A stretch of 64,000 bases of DNA from Bradyrhizobium centrolobii (GCF_001641635.1 NZ_LUUB01000114.1:32064-96063), one strand, 5' to 3'; counted from the stretch's first letter, positions 17,387-28,201 are shown. A program made the numbers and translations. The notes: generated by a model from the letters alone, not told the origin.

Positions 17387-19750
17387 ATGTCTGCGCTGGA
17401 TATCAAACTCTTTCGAGATGTGCGGAGACTCTGGGCGCAGGTGCTTGCGATTGCGCTGGTCATCGGCGGCGGTGTTGCGACGCTGGTGCTTGCGGTTGGC
17501 TCGCATCGCGCGCTGGAGGAAACGCGTATCGCCTATTACGAACGTTATGCATTCGCGGACGTCTTTGCGATGGTGAAGCGTGCGCCTAAGGCACTGGCCG
17601 GCCAGATCGCGCAAATCCCGGGCGTCGCCGCTGTCGATGTACGCATTGCCAAGCTCGCATTGCTCGACGTCCCGGGCTTCGCCGAACCCGCTACCGGACA
17701 ATTCGTTTCGCTACCGGACGTCGGCGAACCCTTGCTCAACCGCCTCTACGTTCGAGCCGGGCGCTTGCCCGAACCGGGGCGAGCCGAGGAAGTCGTCGTC
17801 AACGAGAGTTTCGCGCAGGCGCACGGGTTCACACCAGGCGAGCGATTCTCCGCAATTCTCAACGGCAAGAAGCGCGAACTCCTCATTGTTGGCACTGCGC
17901 TGTCGCCCGAGTTCATCTACACCGTTGGGCCCGGCGACCTGATGCCGGATGACCGCCGCTATGCCATTGTCTGGATGTCGGAGAAGGCTCTCGCGAGCGT
18001 CTATGATCTCGACGGAGCGTTCTCGTCCGTTTCCGTGAAGCTGCAACGCAATGCGTCGGAGCGCGGGGTCATCTCGCGGCTTGACGCATTGCTTGACGGC
18101 TATGGCGGGCAGGCGGCCCATGGCCGGAAGGATCAGACGTCGCACGCGTGGCTTGACCATGAGCTCGACATGCTCAACAACATGAGCCGCACGCTGCCGC
18201 CGATCTTCCTGCTGGTTTCGGCGTTCCTCGTCAATCTTACGCTTAGTCGGCTTGTGGCGCTGGAGCGAGAGCAGATCGGGCTCATGAAGGCCCTTGGCTA
18301 TCGTGATGGCAGTATCGTGTTGCACTATCTGAAATTCGTCGCCTTTATTGTGCTGATCGGGGTCTTGATCGGAAGCATTGTCGGGACCTGGCTGGGATTT
18401 CGCATTACCGCGCTGTTTGGCGATTTCTTCCATTTCCCGTTCCTGGTCTTTGCCAGAGCGCCAGATCTGTATGTAATCGCGGGCGTGCTCAGCGCGGCGG
18501 CCGCCTTTATCGGCGCAATCCGAGCTCTGCATGATGTGGTGAGCTTGCCTCCGGCGGTTGCAATGCAGCCGCCGGCACCACCGAGCTTTCGCCGGCTTGT
18601 ACCCGCGTCAGTCTCCCTCGAGCGATTTGTCTCTCAACCGACGTTGATGATGCTGCGCAACATCTCGCGGCATCCAGTTCGCGCAACATTCACGGCGCTT
18701 GGAATGGCGCTCGCGACCGCGATCCTGGTGGTCTCGCTTTTCCTCCGCGACACGATGGAGCAATTGATCGATGTGACGTATTTCCTCGCCGATCGACAGG
18801 ACGCAACGGTGAGCTTCATCGAGAAGCGGAACGAGAACGTCGTTGTACAGATGGCGCGACTTCCAGGTGTTCTGGCCACCGAGCCGTTTCGCGAGGTTCC
18901 GGTCCGGATCCGGCATGGCAACATTGAGCGCCGCATCATGATCAGCGGACGGCCACCTGATGCGGACCTCCGGCGCATCATTGACGTCGATCTGCAGCCA
19001 GTCGTGCTTCCTTCAACAGGGCTTGCCATCTCGGGATGGCTGGGAAAAATTCTGGGTGTCCAAGCGGGGGATTGGGTCGAGGTTGACCTGCTGGAAGGGG
19101 CACGGCGAACGGTAACCCTCCCGGTTCTAGCACTGGTGGAGGATTATTTTGGCATCAGAGGCATGATGGACCTGGAAGCGCTGACGCGTCTGATGCGCGA
19201 TGCTCCCGTCGTCAGCAGCGTGAACCTCAGTCTCGACGACAAGCGAAGGGAAGAGTTCTACGCAGCCGTGAAGGCGATGCCGACCGTCAGCGGCGTGGCG
19301 CTGCAACGCACTTCGCTTGCGAACTTTCGCGAGGCGGTTGCGCTGATTATTACGACGATGGCCAGCATCTACACGGGGCTTGCTGCCGTCATTGCCTTCG
19401 GCGTTGTCTACAACAATGCGCGGATTTCACTTTCGGAACGGGCGCGCGAACTCGCGAGCCTCAGGGTGCTCGGTTTTACACAGGGTGAAGTGCTGCGGAT
19501 TCTTCTGCTCGAACTTGCGATCCTGACCCTGATCGCTCAGCCGGCTGGCTGGGTCATAGGCTATGGCCTCGGGTGGATCATGAAAACCAATTTGGCCGGC
19601 GAAATCATGCGCGTGCGCGGCGTCATCGAGCACTCCACTTACGTTGCGGCCAGCGCGATCGTCATTCTCGCCGCAATCGCTTCCGCCTTCATTGTCCGCG
19701 AACGCATCAATCAACTGGACCTTGTTGCCGTCCTCAAGACGCGGGATTGA
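17387..19750 (+). CDS. FtsX-family ABC transporter permease (two permease halves)
   Basis: A 787-residue inner-membrane protein with two FtsX/MacB_PCD units. Each has an N-terminal anchoring helix, a periplasmic domain, and a block of three helices (about 270-380 and about 650-780). The repeated ABC-coupling stretches EREQIGLMKALGYRDG and SERARELASLRVLGFTQGEV are clear. This long form normally works with a LolD-like ATPase and a HlyD-type adaptor. The ATPase gene just upstream is deleted, so the permease either uses an ATPase encoded elsewhere or is inactive. The gene itself shows no lesion. It ends 3 nt before the adaptor gene. Confidence 0.85.
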   Translation: MSALDIKLFRDVRRLWAQVLAIALVIGGGVATLVLAVGSHRALEETRIAYYERYAFADVFAMVKRAPKALAGQIAQIPGVAAVDVRIAKLALLDVPGFAEPATGQFVSLPDVGEPLLNRLYVRAGRLPEPGRAEEVVVNESFAQAHGFTPGERFSAILNGKKRELLIVGTALSPEFIYTVGPGDLMPDDRRYAIVWMSEKALASVYDLDGAFSSVSVKLQRNASERGVISRLDALLDGYGGQAAHGRKDQTSHAWLDHELDMLNNMSRTLPPIFLLVSAFLVNLTLSRLVALEREQIGLMKALGYRDGSIVLHYLKFVAFIVLIGVLIGSIVGTWLGFRITALFGDFFHFPFLVFARAPDLYVIAGVLSAAAAFIGAIRALHDVVSLPPAVAMQPPAPPSFRRLVPASVSLERFVSQPTLMMLRNISRHPVRATFTALGMALATAILVVSLFLRDTMEQLIDVTYFLADRQDATVSFIEKRNENVVVQMARLPGVLATEPFREVPVRIRHGNIERRIMISGRPPDADLRRIIDVDLQPVVLPSTGLAISGWLGKILGVQAGDWVEVDLLEGARRTVTLPVLALVEDYFGIRGMMDLEALTRLMRDAPVVSSVNLSLDDKRREEFYAAVKAMPTVSGVALQRTSLANFREAVALIITTMASIYTGLAAVIAFGVVYNNARISLSERARELASLRVLGFTQGEVLRILLLELAILTLIAQPAGWVIGYGLGWIMKTNLAGEIMRVRGVIEHSTYVAASAIVILAAIASAFIVRERINQLDLVAVLKTRD

Positions 19751-19753
19751 CCT

Positions 19754-20992
19754 ATGTCGGCCACCTGGACAAAGCGGATCATAAGCATTGTGGTCGTCGG
19801 CCTAGTTGCCGCCGGGCTAATCTGGTTGGCCTGGCCGCGGCCGCTGCCGGTCGACCTCGCCACCGTCGCAAACGGCCCGATCGAAGTCACGGCGGACGAC
19901 GACGGCAAGACCCATGTCCGCCATATCTACACCGTTTCGGCGCCCATCGCTGGGAAGGTACTCAGAATTTCGCATCCGCTCGGCGAGCGGGGACCTTTGC
20001 TTCACGTCGGCGACGAGGTGGTCGCCAACCAGACCGTCATCGCCCTCATGCAGCCGACGCTGCCGGGCTTCATCGACGTGCGTTCTCGGGACCAGCTTCA
20101 AGCCGAGGTCTTGGCTGCGGATGCCGCCATCCAGCAGCAGGAGGCCGAAGTGCAGCGGATCGAGGCCGCGCTGGATTTTTCAAAGACCGAATTCCAGCGA
20201 GCCCAGACGCTCTCGCGGACGCAGACCATCTCGGCTCAGGCTTTCGATAAGGCGAAGTTCGACGTGGCTACGAACGAGGCCGCCTTGGCGAGCGCCAAAG
20301 CTCAGGTCGACATGCGTCGCGCGGTGCGAACCAGCCTTGCGGCACGGCTGATGGACCCGGCCAACGCCTCGCCGCCATCGGAACCGACGTGCTGCGTCAG
20401 GGTCCTCGCGCCAGCGAGCGGACGGGTGCTGAAGATCATCCAGGACAGCGAGGCGACGGTCTTGCCTGGGACGCCCCTCGTCGACATCGGCAACCCTTTT
20501 GACCTGGAGGTCGTGGCGGACCTGCTCTCGACCGACGCCGTCCAGATCAAGGTGGGCGCGCCGGTCCGGATCGACGGCTGGGGCGGGGCGCCGATCACAG
20601 GTAAGGTGGTCCGTGTGGACCCCGCCGGATTCCTGAAGGTCTCCGCGCTCGGCATCGAGGAGCAGCGGGTCCGGGTGACCATCGATTTCAACGACTCGCC
20701 GCAGGCTTGGTCGCAACTAGGTCACGACTATCGTGTCGTCGTCCACGTGACCACTTGGAGCGGTCAGGACGTGCTGACCGTGCCAATAAGCGCCCTATTT
20801 CGAAAGGGTGATCAGTGGGCCATTTTTGTCGATGAGAACGGCCGTGCGCGCGCCAAGCCAGTTCAGATCGGTCACCGCAACAATCGGTTCGCCGAGGTGG
20901 TGTCTGGACTGACTGCGGGGGATCAGGTCGTCGTACATCCAAGCGACCGAATTGCCGACGGAAGCAGGATTGCGCAGCGAGGCGCACCATGA
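19754..20992 (+). CDS. HlyD/RND-type periplasmic adaptor
   Basis: A 412-residue periplasmic adaptor (membrane fusion protein) with an N-terminal anchor helix (about 10-28). It has a split lipoyl/barrel-sandwich domain (SAPIAGKVLRIS ... VLAPASGRVLKI), a long helical hairpin rich in Glu, Gln and Ala (about 115-200), a beta-barrel domain and a C-terminal membrane-proximal domain. It links an inner-membrane permease to an outer-membrane channel. It follows the FtsX-type permease by 3 nt. No outer-membrane factor is encoded next to it. Confidence 0.85.
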   Translation: MSATWTKRIISIVVVGLVAAGLIWLAWPRPLPVDLATVANGPIEVTADDDGKTHVRHIYTVSAPIAGKVLRISHPLGERGPLLHVGDEVVANQTVIALMQPTLPGFIDVRSRDQLQAEVLAADAAIQQQEAEVQRIEAALDFSKTEFQRAQTLSRTQTISAQAFDKAKFDVATNEAALASAKAQVDMRRAVRTSLAARLMDPANASPPSEPTCCVRVLAPASGRVLKIIQDSEATVLPGTPLVDIGNPFDLEVVADLLSTDAVQIKVGAPVRIDGWGGAPITGKVVRVDPAGFLKVSALGIEEQRVRVTIDFNDSPQAWSQLGHDYRVVVHVTTWSGQDVLTVPISALFRKGDQWAIFVDENGRARAKPVQIGHRNNRFAEVVSGLTAGDQVVVHPSDRIADGSRIAQRGAP

Positions 20993-21145
20993 GTAGAGGT
21001 GTCTCAGGCCTTCGAAGCGGCTGCTGGAGCAAAGCGGACGTTCGGAGGAACCGGCACGTCGGCGATGGGCCACCACCGTTGGCGCTGATTGTCGCCCGTA
21101 CTTGCTCAGCCGTGGATGTCCTGGCCATGCTCACAATGAGCGGGG

Positions 21146-21729
21146 TCAGTCCTCCTCATAATGCCGCGCCGCCGGCTTCTCCGCCGCTTCATACAAGCGC
21201 TCGACATAGTGATAATGGATGTATGTCACATAGGTCTCGACATACTGGCGTCGGGTGCGAAGTTCTTCTTTTCAAGGACTTCGTTGAGGTGCTTGCGAAG
21301 CCCCCGCCGGACCTCTTCAGTCGGTAACTGAGCAAGGTCGCGTTCCGCCCCGGTTTCGATCGCCTTGTCGGCGGCCGGGATTGCCGGACCGGGGTCGCGC
21401 CCCGCCGGCTTCAATCCAGTGTGGCGAGCGTTCTCGCCTGCGCGGTGAATGCGCACCAAGGTTTCGAACAAGTAATGGTCCGCGAAGGCCTGTGCCTGCG
21501 AGCCGAGCTTGCGCATGGCAAGCGTGTCCTGACAGGTTTTCTTGATTTCATCCGCGTCTTGCAGGCGTACCCAAATAGGAGCTCGGTTGGCGTCGCCGCT
21601 CTGCCAAGCGTTCTGGGCCGCGGCGACGACCGGGCCGTCGAGACCGTCGCAATGAGCTCGCGCGCTTTGCACTCCGACGAGTAAGCCAGCAGCAATGGCT
21701 GCCGCCATCAGCGTCTTGGTTGTGCACAT
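21146..21729 (-). pseudogene. DUF6448-type secreted protein, frameshifted near its C-terminus
   Basis: The start is MCTTKTLMAAAIAAGLLVGV with a signal peptide ending ARAHC, and the ATG at 21729 follows AGGAGG by 6 nt. The body (HCDGLDGPVVAAAQNAW, then DANRAPIWVRLQDADEIK) matches the DUF6448 family. The first frame runs to KKNFAPD and then stops after a few odd residues at 21226. The expected family C-terminus (RQYVETYVTYIHYHYVERLY...) continues in another frame from about 21250 to a TGA at 21146-21148. One small indel therefore breaks the gene, either mutation or sequence error. Any metal- or envelope-related role of this family is not established. Confidence 0.7.
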
Positions 21730-21752
21730 CCGTGTCCTCCTGAACGTGCCCA

Positions 21753-21986
21753 CTAATGCAGTTTCCCGAGCATTGTTGCGAACGGCACCTCAAAGATTTC
21801 ATCGCCGTCGTTATCGGTAACGTGGAGGACCCAGCCGCGCCAATCTTCCCCGCTTGCCGTCATGATGAGCGACCGCACGACACGATCTGCGTGCTCGCAT
21901 GCTTCGAGCAAGTCGTCCACGGCGGTACCGCTTCGATCAATCACCATGCCGCGCGCATTGAAGTAATGGAAATAGACGTCCGTCAT
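21753..21986 (-). CDS. DUF6894 small protein, 77 aa
   Basis: The sequence begins MTDVYFHYFNARGMVIDRSG and ends VPFATMLGKLH. The order Y-F-H-Y-F-N, then D-x-x-G-T-A-V-D-D-L-x-E-A, then W-x-L-x-V-x-D-x-x-G matches the DUF6894 family, small soluble proteins very common in Bradyrhizobium. The function is unknown. It lies 23 nt upstream of the frameshifted DUF6448 gene on the same strand and may share its transcript. Confidence 0.75.
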   Translation of the reverse strand: MTDVYFHYFNARGMVIDRSGTAVDDLLEACEHADRVVRSLIMTASGEDWRGWVLHVTDNDGDEIFEVPFATMLGKLH

Positions 21987-22262
21987 GCTCCGACTCCGAC
22001 GTTAGCCAAGGCATCGTCACTGATAGCAGGAGAAGAAACATCAGTAACTTCGGGTCGATACCCTAAGGGGCCATACGGAGGAAGCAGGGGGAGGCTGCTC
22101 AATTGCATCCCAGTCTGCGTAAAGCCGCCCGACCCACGTCTATCATTCGTAAATGTCCTTAGGTTACCGACCGGAATTTCGCAAGCAGGTGTCGTGCGAT
22201 ATGAGAAGAGCGTCAAGAGGTTGATCGCGCCTACCGGTAGTGACTTATCCCAGGAGGCCAGC

Positions 22263-22466
22263 ATGATCTCGACGCTTTCAAGTGCCCTCAGCATGCAGAG
22301 CAGCTCACAGACTGACGCGGACCGTCCGTCCTCGAAGAAGCGATTTGTCAATTTTGACCTTGATCGATCTCGCGCCTCTCGGCACCGTCATCGGGTTCTT
22401 TCAAGCGCTAGAAAGATAGCTGCGTTGTTTCACCACGATATTAAAGATCGCCACAACCTCCGCTAG
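22263..22466 (+). CDS. Possible small Ser/Arg-rich protein, 67 aa
   Basis: The ORF starts MISTLSSALSMQSSSQTDAD and ends DIKDRHNLR. An AGGAGG element 7 nt before the ATG is its main support. The second half is very basic. A competing minus-strand frame (21983-22351) overlaps it, and neither has a recognised family. Confidence 0.3.
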   Translation: MISTLSSALSMQSSSQTDADRPSSKKRFVNFDLDRSRASRHRHRVLSSARKIAALFHHDIKDRHNLR

Positions 22467-22538
22467 GAAGCGCCGCGATCCGCCCTCTTAGGCTGGCCGG
22501 CGAGGAGGGCCGTGCTCGACCTCTTTCGCGTGTGATGT

Positions 22539-22793
22539 TCAGCCAACCGGTCCGGCGATCCAATAGTCGCCGGAAAGCGGCCTAACTCTTACGCCATAAA
22601 TTACCCCAAGCTGCAGGCTTGGATCGAAATGCCGCATCGTCCGCCCATTGAGGTCAATGTTGCGGCCAGGCGTTAGTGGCCCCACGTCATTTATCTTGAT
22701 GATGACTTTCTTGCCTACTGCCTCAACGAGGGCATACTTCGCCCTCGCGCCATTTTGTCTGGACCTGCAACAAGGACACAAAAGAACAGGCAT
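22539..22793 (-). CDS. RlpA-like double-psi beta-barrel fragment
   Basis: The conserved part reads KYALVEAVGKKVIIKINDVG, then PLTPGRNIDLNGRTMRHFDP. This is the DPBB core of RlpA-like proteins (V-x-I-x-V-N-D-R-G-P...GR-x-I-D-L-x). The first 20 residues are Cys-rich and unlike the family, and the expected ASWYG N-terminal block is missing. A signal-like stretch (LYACSFVSLL) sits just upstream in another frame. The gene is probably truncated or frameshifted at its 5' end. Full RlpA proteins act on septal peptidoglycan; activity of this remnant is doubtful. Confidence 0.5.
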   Translation of the reverse strand: MPVLLCPCCRSRQNGARAKYALVEAVGKKVIIKINDVGPLTPGRNIDLNGRTMRHFDPSLQLGVIYGVRVRPLSGDYWIAGPVG

Positions 22794-22922
22794 ACAACGA
22801 AGGGAATGTGGTCGCGATTATGCGGATCACGGACCTGAGAGGCTTAAGGCTCGTTTTTTCGCAAGAGACCGATTGCAGGAGCGGATGGCGCATGCGGCGA
22901 CGCGCCACCCGCGCGGAGCCGA

Positions 22923-23294
22923 TCATCTGGTCCCGTGGATGAACGCTTGCATCTCCTCCAGCGTGAGCTTGCCGTCTTTGTTGGTATCCATTGCCTTGAA
23001 AATTCGTTCGTGAGCTGCCTGAAACTCCTGCAGTGAGATGGTCCCATCGCCGTCGGCGTCCATCAGAGCGAACATCATGCGCATCATAAAGGGTGGCCCC
23101 ATCATACGACCCATCATGTCACCGCCCATCATGCTTCCGCGCCCCATCGAGCCCGCGCCTTCCTGGCCCATGGGATGCGATTGCATTTGTTGCTGATCTG
23201 GTTGGGGTGCCATTTGGTCCTGTGCAAAGGTACCGACAGTGCCGTAAGCCAGAATGAGAGCAGATGTCGTGAGTCCCAGGATCCGACTTCGCAT
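22923..23294 (-). CDS. Secreted EF-hand protein with Met-rich region
   Basis: A 123-residue protein with a signal peptide (MRSRILGLTTSALILAYGTV, cleaved near TFA-Q) and a Met/Gly-rich stretch (about 38-75). Two canonical EF-hand loops follow: DADGDGTISLQE and DTNKDGKLTLEE. It should bind calcium in the periplasm, and the Met-rich stretch may bind copper. AGGAG lies 8 nt before the ATG. It lies downstream of the nos operon on the same strand but is separated from nosX by about 240 nt, so it has its own promoter. Confidence 0.82.
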   Translation of the reverse strand: MRSRILGLTTSALILAYGTVGTFAQDQMAPQPDQQQMQSHPMGQEGAGSMGRGSMMGGDMMGRMMGPPFMMRMMFALMDADGDGTISLQEFQAAHERIFKAMDTNKDGKLTLEEMQAFIHGTR

Positions 23295-23537
23295 TTGAAA
23301 ATCTCCTCAAAAGCGTCACTACCCTCCGATCAATCCCGCCCCGGGCGATTTTGATCCTATCACTTTTCGCCAAGGCAGCCGCCATTGGGATGGTTAGGCT
23401 TTGGCCCGTCGGAACCAGGACGGAGAACCCACACGCTAGATCGCCTGCAGGACCGCTCAGGGTCAAAGTGCGACCTCACGGGGAAGGCTGCTTCTGGGCG
23501 CAAAGCGGACGGAGTCAGTATGCTTAAGAAGCTGACT

Positions 23538-24533
23538 TCAGACGACCAGGTCGATCATCGCTCCGGTCTCGTCGATCAGATGAGCGCGTTCGATGCCGGC
23601 TCGTGACAACAATGCTTCGATTCGCTTTTGGTCCATCAGGCTGAAGGCCGTCGACAGCGCGTCCGCAGCCGTTGCGGTTTCGGCGATGGTGGTGACGCTC
23701 CGATAAAGATGGCCACAGCCTCCGGTCATTGGGTCGAAGAGGTGATTGAAGCGTCCAGCTGGATCGAACCGGAAGCCGTATGCCCCGGAGGTCGAGACGG
23801 CACGATCGACGATGGGAAGCCCAGCTTGGGTTCGCTCGGGGAATTCGGGATCGGCGATGCCGACTTCCCAGGCTTCGCCGTCCGGGCGCGCGCCGATGGC
23901 CCGGGTCTCGCCCATGTCGATGAGGGTATGATCGATGCCTCGCGAGTGCAGCAGCTCGACGATTTTGTCGGTGATGTATCCTTGCGCGATTCCGTTGAGC
24001 GTGACCGCGGTGCCTTTGGGGACGACGATGCGTTCGCTGCTGACTGACAAGCGGTGATAGCCGACACATGCGAGCGCCGCTTTCATGGAGGCCTTGTCCG
24101 GTCCCGACGGATCCGGATCCTCCTGTGCAAAATGGTTAGCGTAGAGCTCCCACAATGGCTGCACAGTCGGGTCGAACATACCGCCGGTAAGCTCCGCGAA
24201 TCGTAGCGACGCTTTAAGAAGCTCAACGAACTCCGGAGGAGGGCCCACTAGGATTCCGGTGCGGTTCAACCGCATCAGATCGGAGTCTTCAAGATACAGA
24301 CTGAACAGGCGCTCTAGGCGTCGTGCTTCCGAATATGCCGCCGCGATCAGTCGTTCGGCCTCACCGCGGTCGTGGTGGTAGATCTTCATCGTGGCGACGG
24401 CGCCCAACATGATGCCGTGCCAGATCGTCAGATTGGCCTCCGAGGTCGCGGCGCGGACGGGTGCCCCAAGCGCTAGGCCGGCAGCAGCACCGCTGATCTG
24501 GATGAAACGTCGTCGGGAGATCGCGCCAACCAC
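23538..24533 (-). CDS. nosX: NosX, FAD:protein FMN transferase (ApbE family)
   Basis: A 331-residue Tat-exported flavin transferase (SRRRFIQISGAAAGLALG near the N-terminus). ApbE-family blocks are visible: GGMFDPTVQPLWELY, LNGIAQGYITDKI, LIDMGETRAIG and the ATAADALSTAFSLM region. NosX attaches FMN to the periplasmic domain of NosR and so supports N2O reductase activity in vivo. I chose the GTG at 24533 because GAGGAGG lies 5 nt upstream and it falls 10 nt after the nosL stop; the long ATG frame would run through nosL. It is the last gene of the nos operon. Confidence 0.9.
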   Translation of the reverse strand: MVGAISRRRFIQISGAAAGLALGAPVRAATSEANLTIWHGIMLGAVATMKIYHHDRGEAERLIAAAYSEARRLERLFSLYLEDSDLMRLNRTGILVGPPPEFVELLKASLRFAELTGGMFDPTVQPLWELYANHFAQEDPDPSGPDKASMKAALACVGYHRLSVSSERIVVPKGTAVTLNGIAQGYITDKIVELLHSRGIDHTLIDMGETRAIGARPDGEAWEVGIADPEFPERTQAGLPIVDRAVSTSGAYGFRFDPAGRFNHLFDPMTGGCGHLYRSVTTIAETATAADALSTAFSLMDQKRIEALLSRAGIERAHLIDETGAMIDLVV

Positions 24534-24543
24534 CGTGTCCTCC

Positions 24544-25092
24544 TCAATCGAGCGAAGCGCGCCCTGGCGCGCTTTCATGAGCCGCCGCGGCCTTATCTCC
24601 GTCCGAGCCCAGCACGTACTCGCGTGGCACGTCCGCGAACGGGACGATGCGCCCGCCGTTCTCGGCGACGAACTTCTCCGCCGCGGCGCGCTCCGAGAAC
24701 GGGACGGCCTCGTCGCCCCCCATTCCTGCCTTCGCGCGGCTGCCGATGACGAACAGCGCTTTTCGCGCCTCGAGCCAGTTGTCCGGACCCGGCTTCTCCC
24801 AGTTCGGCGCCTTGCCCATGTCGGACACGTAGATCGCCTGAATGTCCTTCGGCTCATCCGGCAGCACGGTGAAGGCGATGGTGTCCCGCGCCGAGGAGAA
24901 CCAGACCGGCTCGATCAGACTGGCCACGAAGATTTGCCCCTTCGGTCCCGGGTGCTCGAGCACGTTCATGCCGCAGTAATGACCGATCACCTCAGCCGTC
25001 ATCTTGTGAGGCGGTGGTGCTTGTGCGGCCTGCTTCTCGCCGCAGCCGGCGAGAGCGAGCAGACCCAGGAACGCCAAGGTGAGGCGTCTCAT
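24544..25092 (-). CDS. nosL: NosL, copper-chaperone lipoprotein
   Basis: A 182-residue lipoprotein. The signal peptide MRRLTLAFLGLLALAGCGEK has a lipobox LAGC, with acylation of C17 expected. Further on, HYCGMNVLEHPGPKGQI contains the Cys-Met Cu(I)-binding region typical of NosL, which delivers copper for NosZ maturation. The start at 25092 follows GGAGGG and overlaps nosY by 4 nt. The much longer upstream frame is a shadow of nosY. Confidence 0.93.
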   Translation of the reverse strand: MRRLTLAFLGLLALAGCGEKQAAQAPPPHKMTAEVIGHYCGMNVLEHPGPKGQIFVASLIEPVWFSSARDTIAFTVLPDEPKDIQAIYVSDMGKAPNWEKPGPDNWLEARKALFVIGSRAKAGMGGDEAVPFSERAAAEKFVAENGGRIVPFADVPREYVLGSDGDKAAAAHESAPGRASLD

Positions 25093-25912
25093 AGTTCCCT
25101 CCGCGAAAAAGCGGCCGCAGCAAGTCCCAGCGGCACGAACGTCCACACCAGCAGGGCAGCCAAGAGCACCTTTGCGGTCAGCGTAGTGCTCTGAGCAAGG
25201 CCGGCCATGCCCGCGAAGCTGCTGACGTTCGCAAAGCCGGTCAGGTTGAACAACCGGTAGACGTCCGTCGGGTTCAGCAGAAGCATCGCATCGACGGCGG
25301 CCGCCGAGATGCTGCGGCCCTGGTCCACGGCGAGGACGCCGAGTAGTGCCATGTCGTAGATCAGGACCAGAAGGAGCCACAGGCCGATACAGACGCCGGC
25401 AGCCGTGCCCCGATCGCGCACCAGCGCACTGACGAGATAGCCGATCGCCACGAATACCGCTCCGAGTTGCACGGAGGAGCCGATCATCGCGGCGAAGGCC
25501 GCGAGGCTATCGGAATCGATCCGGCTTCCGGTGGCGATCAGGGCCGCAGCGGCTATCCCGTAGCCAAGACAGGTCGCGAACGCGAGCACCGCCAGATGGC
25601 CGATGAACTTGCCGAGGAGAACCTGCCAGCGGGCGACCGGGTAGCTGAGCAGAAGAAGCATGGTCCCGCGCTCCATGTCGCCGACGATGGCATCATGCGA
25701 GATCAGTAGCGCGATTAGCGGAATCAGGAAGATAGTGAGGCTTGAGAGGCTGACGATCACCACGTCCAGCGCACGCACGCCGACGGTGCCGGTCGGGGCG
25801 CTGCCGAGGAATGTCAGCGACAATGCCAGTCCGGCGAGCAGCAGCGTGGATGCGAGCACCCAGCGGTTCCGAACTGCCTGGTGGATCTCCTTGCGTGCGA
25901 TGATCAGCGCAT

Positions 25913-25916
<4 letters not shown>
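25089..25916 (-). CDS. nosY: NosY, ABC transporter permease for NosZ maturation
   Basis: A 275-residue inner-membrane protein with about six helices. The N-terminal IARKEIHQAVRNRW segment is typical of NosY and related ABC-2 permeases. With NosF and NosD it forms the NosDFY complex needed to assemble the copper-sulfide CuZ site. The ATG overlaps nosF by 4 nt and the stop overlaps nosL by 4 nt, giving tight coupling in the order D-F-Y-L. Confidence 0.93.
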
Positions 25917-26829
<913 letters not shown>

Positions 26830-26833
<4 letters not shown>

Positions 26834-28188
26834 CGCTCCTCCTCAGCCGGACGGCGCGCGGGCGGAGACATGAGCGGGTGGCTGTCGACGACGCCGCCCG
26901 GCAGCAACGCCGGAAACTGTGCCTGCGCCCAGCGGATTACCTGCACGGCGGGGCTGTTGACGAGGAGCTTCGCAGCCGGCGCTGTCCACAGCACGCGATC
27001 AATGAGGTCGTTCGGCCGGTATGCCGTATCGGCAATTCCATCCCCGTTGAGGTCGAAGGCCGGATTGTCGCTCCAGTAATTGCCGCGTCCGCCGGACGAC
27101 CAGTCGAGGTGCCGGGTGCCGACGTATTTCACCTGGTTGGCATTGTTGACGAAGGCGTTGCCGGTGATCTCGTTTCCCTCGGAGCCGGCAGTGAAGTGCA
27201 CGCCGATGGCGCAGCCTTCGAACCAGTTGTTGCGGAACTTGTTGTGGTTGGTGTTGTAGATGAACACGCACTTTTCCGGGCCATTCCGGATAGCTTGCTC
27301 TCGGTTCACGTCCGGAATCATGCCTGGTTCGTCGTCAGGACTGTCTTTCACCATACCCGCGAGCGTGCCCAAGAGTCCCCCCGTCACCCGGTTGGCGTCG
27401 ATCTCGGCATAATTCGCGTAGTTGAACAGGAGCCCGTGGTCGCGGTCTCGATCGGAAATATTGCCGCGGATCACCAGCCGGTTCGAATACATGATGGCGT
27501 AACCGACATGGTTTCCGATCGAAACGTTGCCGCTGACTTCGCTGTCGTTGGTGTACATGTAGTGGACCGCGAAGCGCACCTGCTCGAATCGATTGTTGAT
27601 GAAACGGTCCTTCCGGCTGGAAATCGTGAAGATGCCGTCACGACCGTAGCGGAACGTGTTGTCCGCAATGGTGACGTCAGGCGCATTCCAGAGCGAGACG
27701 CCGTTGCCCGCCTCGCTGAGGCGCCCGCCACGCAGCCCCTCGATCACGTTATGGATGACCCGCGAACCCCGCGCTCCGTGAACGTAGACTCCGAACAAGT
27801 TTCCCACCAAACGGTTATTCTCGATTGTCGCCCGTTCGGCGGTTTTCTCGAGAAAAATTGCGGAATTCATCGCCTGCAGATCGCGGCCGGATCCGCGGAC
27901 GATCACGCCGCGGACGGTAACGTCCGGCGCACCGACTGTGACGACGCTGCCGTCGCCGCCGCCGTCGAGCACCGCGCCGGGGCCTCCGGTCAGCACCAGG
28001 GGGCGATCGATCCGGATCGCACCCTGGTATCGGCCCGGAGCCAGTTCGACGACGTCGCCGGCGTGCGCACGGTCCAGCAGCGTCTGCAGCGGCCGGTCGG
28101 GCGCAGCGGTCAGCGTCTCCGCAGCGGCGAAGCCCGATAGTCCGGCGGCGACGAGCGCCGCCGGAAGCATTCGTGAGAGAAGACGCAC
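26830..28188 (-). CDS. nosD: NosD, periplasmic copper-site maturation protein
   Basis: A 452-residue secreted protein with a signal peptide (MRLLSRMLPAALVAAGLSGF, then AAA). The body is a right-handed beta-helix (CASH/NosD repeats): repeated Asn/Gly-rich turns such as IENNRLVGNLFGVYVHG, ADNTFRYGRDGIF and SGNVSIGNHVGYAIMYSN. NosD interacts with NosFY and apo-NosZ during CuZ assembly. It lies 13 nt downstream of nosZ. Confidence 0.94.
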
Positions 28189-28201
28189 GGGCTGCTCCCG
28201 A

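Noticed and set aside
20989..21327. 112-aa plus-strand ORF overlapping the adaptor stop (ATGA)
   Set aside because: The overlap suggests coupling, but the sequence is low-quality and runs opposite the conserved tail of the DUF6448 gene. No family resemblance.
21983..22351. 122-aa minus-strand ORF upstream of the DUF6894 gene
   Set aside because: No ribosome binding site or recognisable family; composition is uneven. The 4-nt overlap with DUF6894 is the only argument for it.
24534..24857. N-terminal extension of nosX
   Set aside because: The longer frame reads Arg/Ser-rich sequence out of frame through nosL. The GTG at 24533 has a strong Shine-Dalgarno element and directly precedes the Tat signal.
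26878..28140. 420-aa plus-strand ORF opposite nosD
   Set aside because: A shadow of nosD: Asp/Val/His-rich antisense composition. The same holds for 28820-30358 opposite nosZ, 30331-31812 opposite nosR and 50172-51464 opposite the RND pump.
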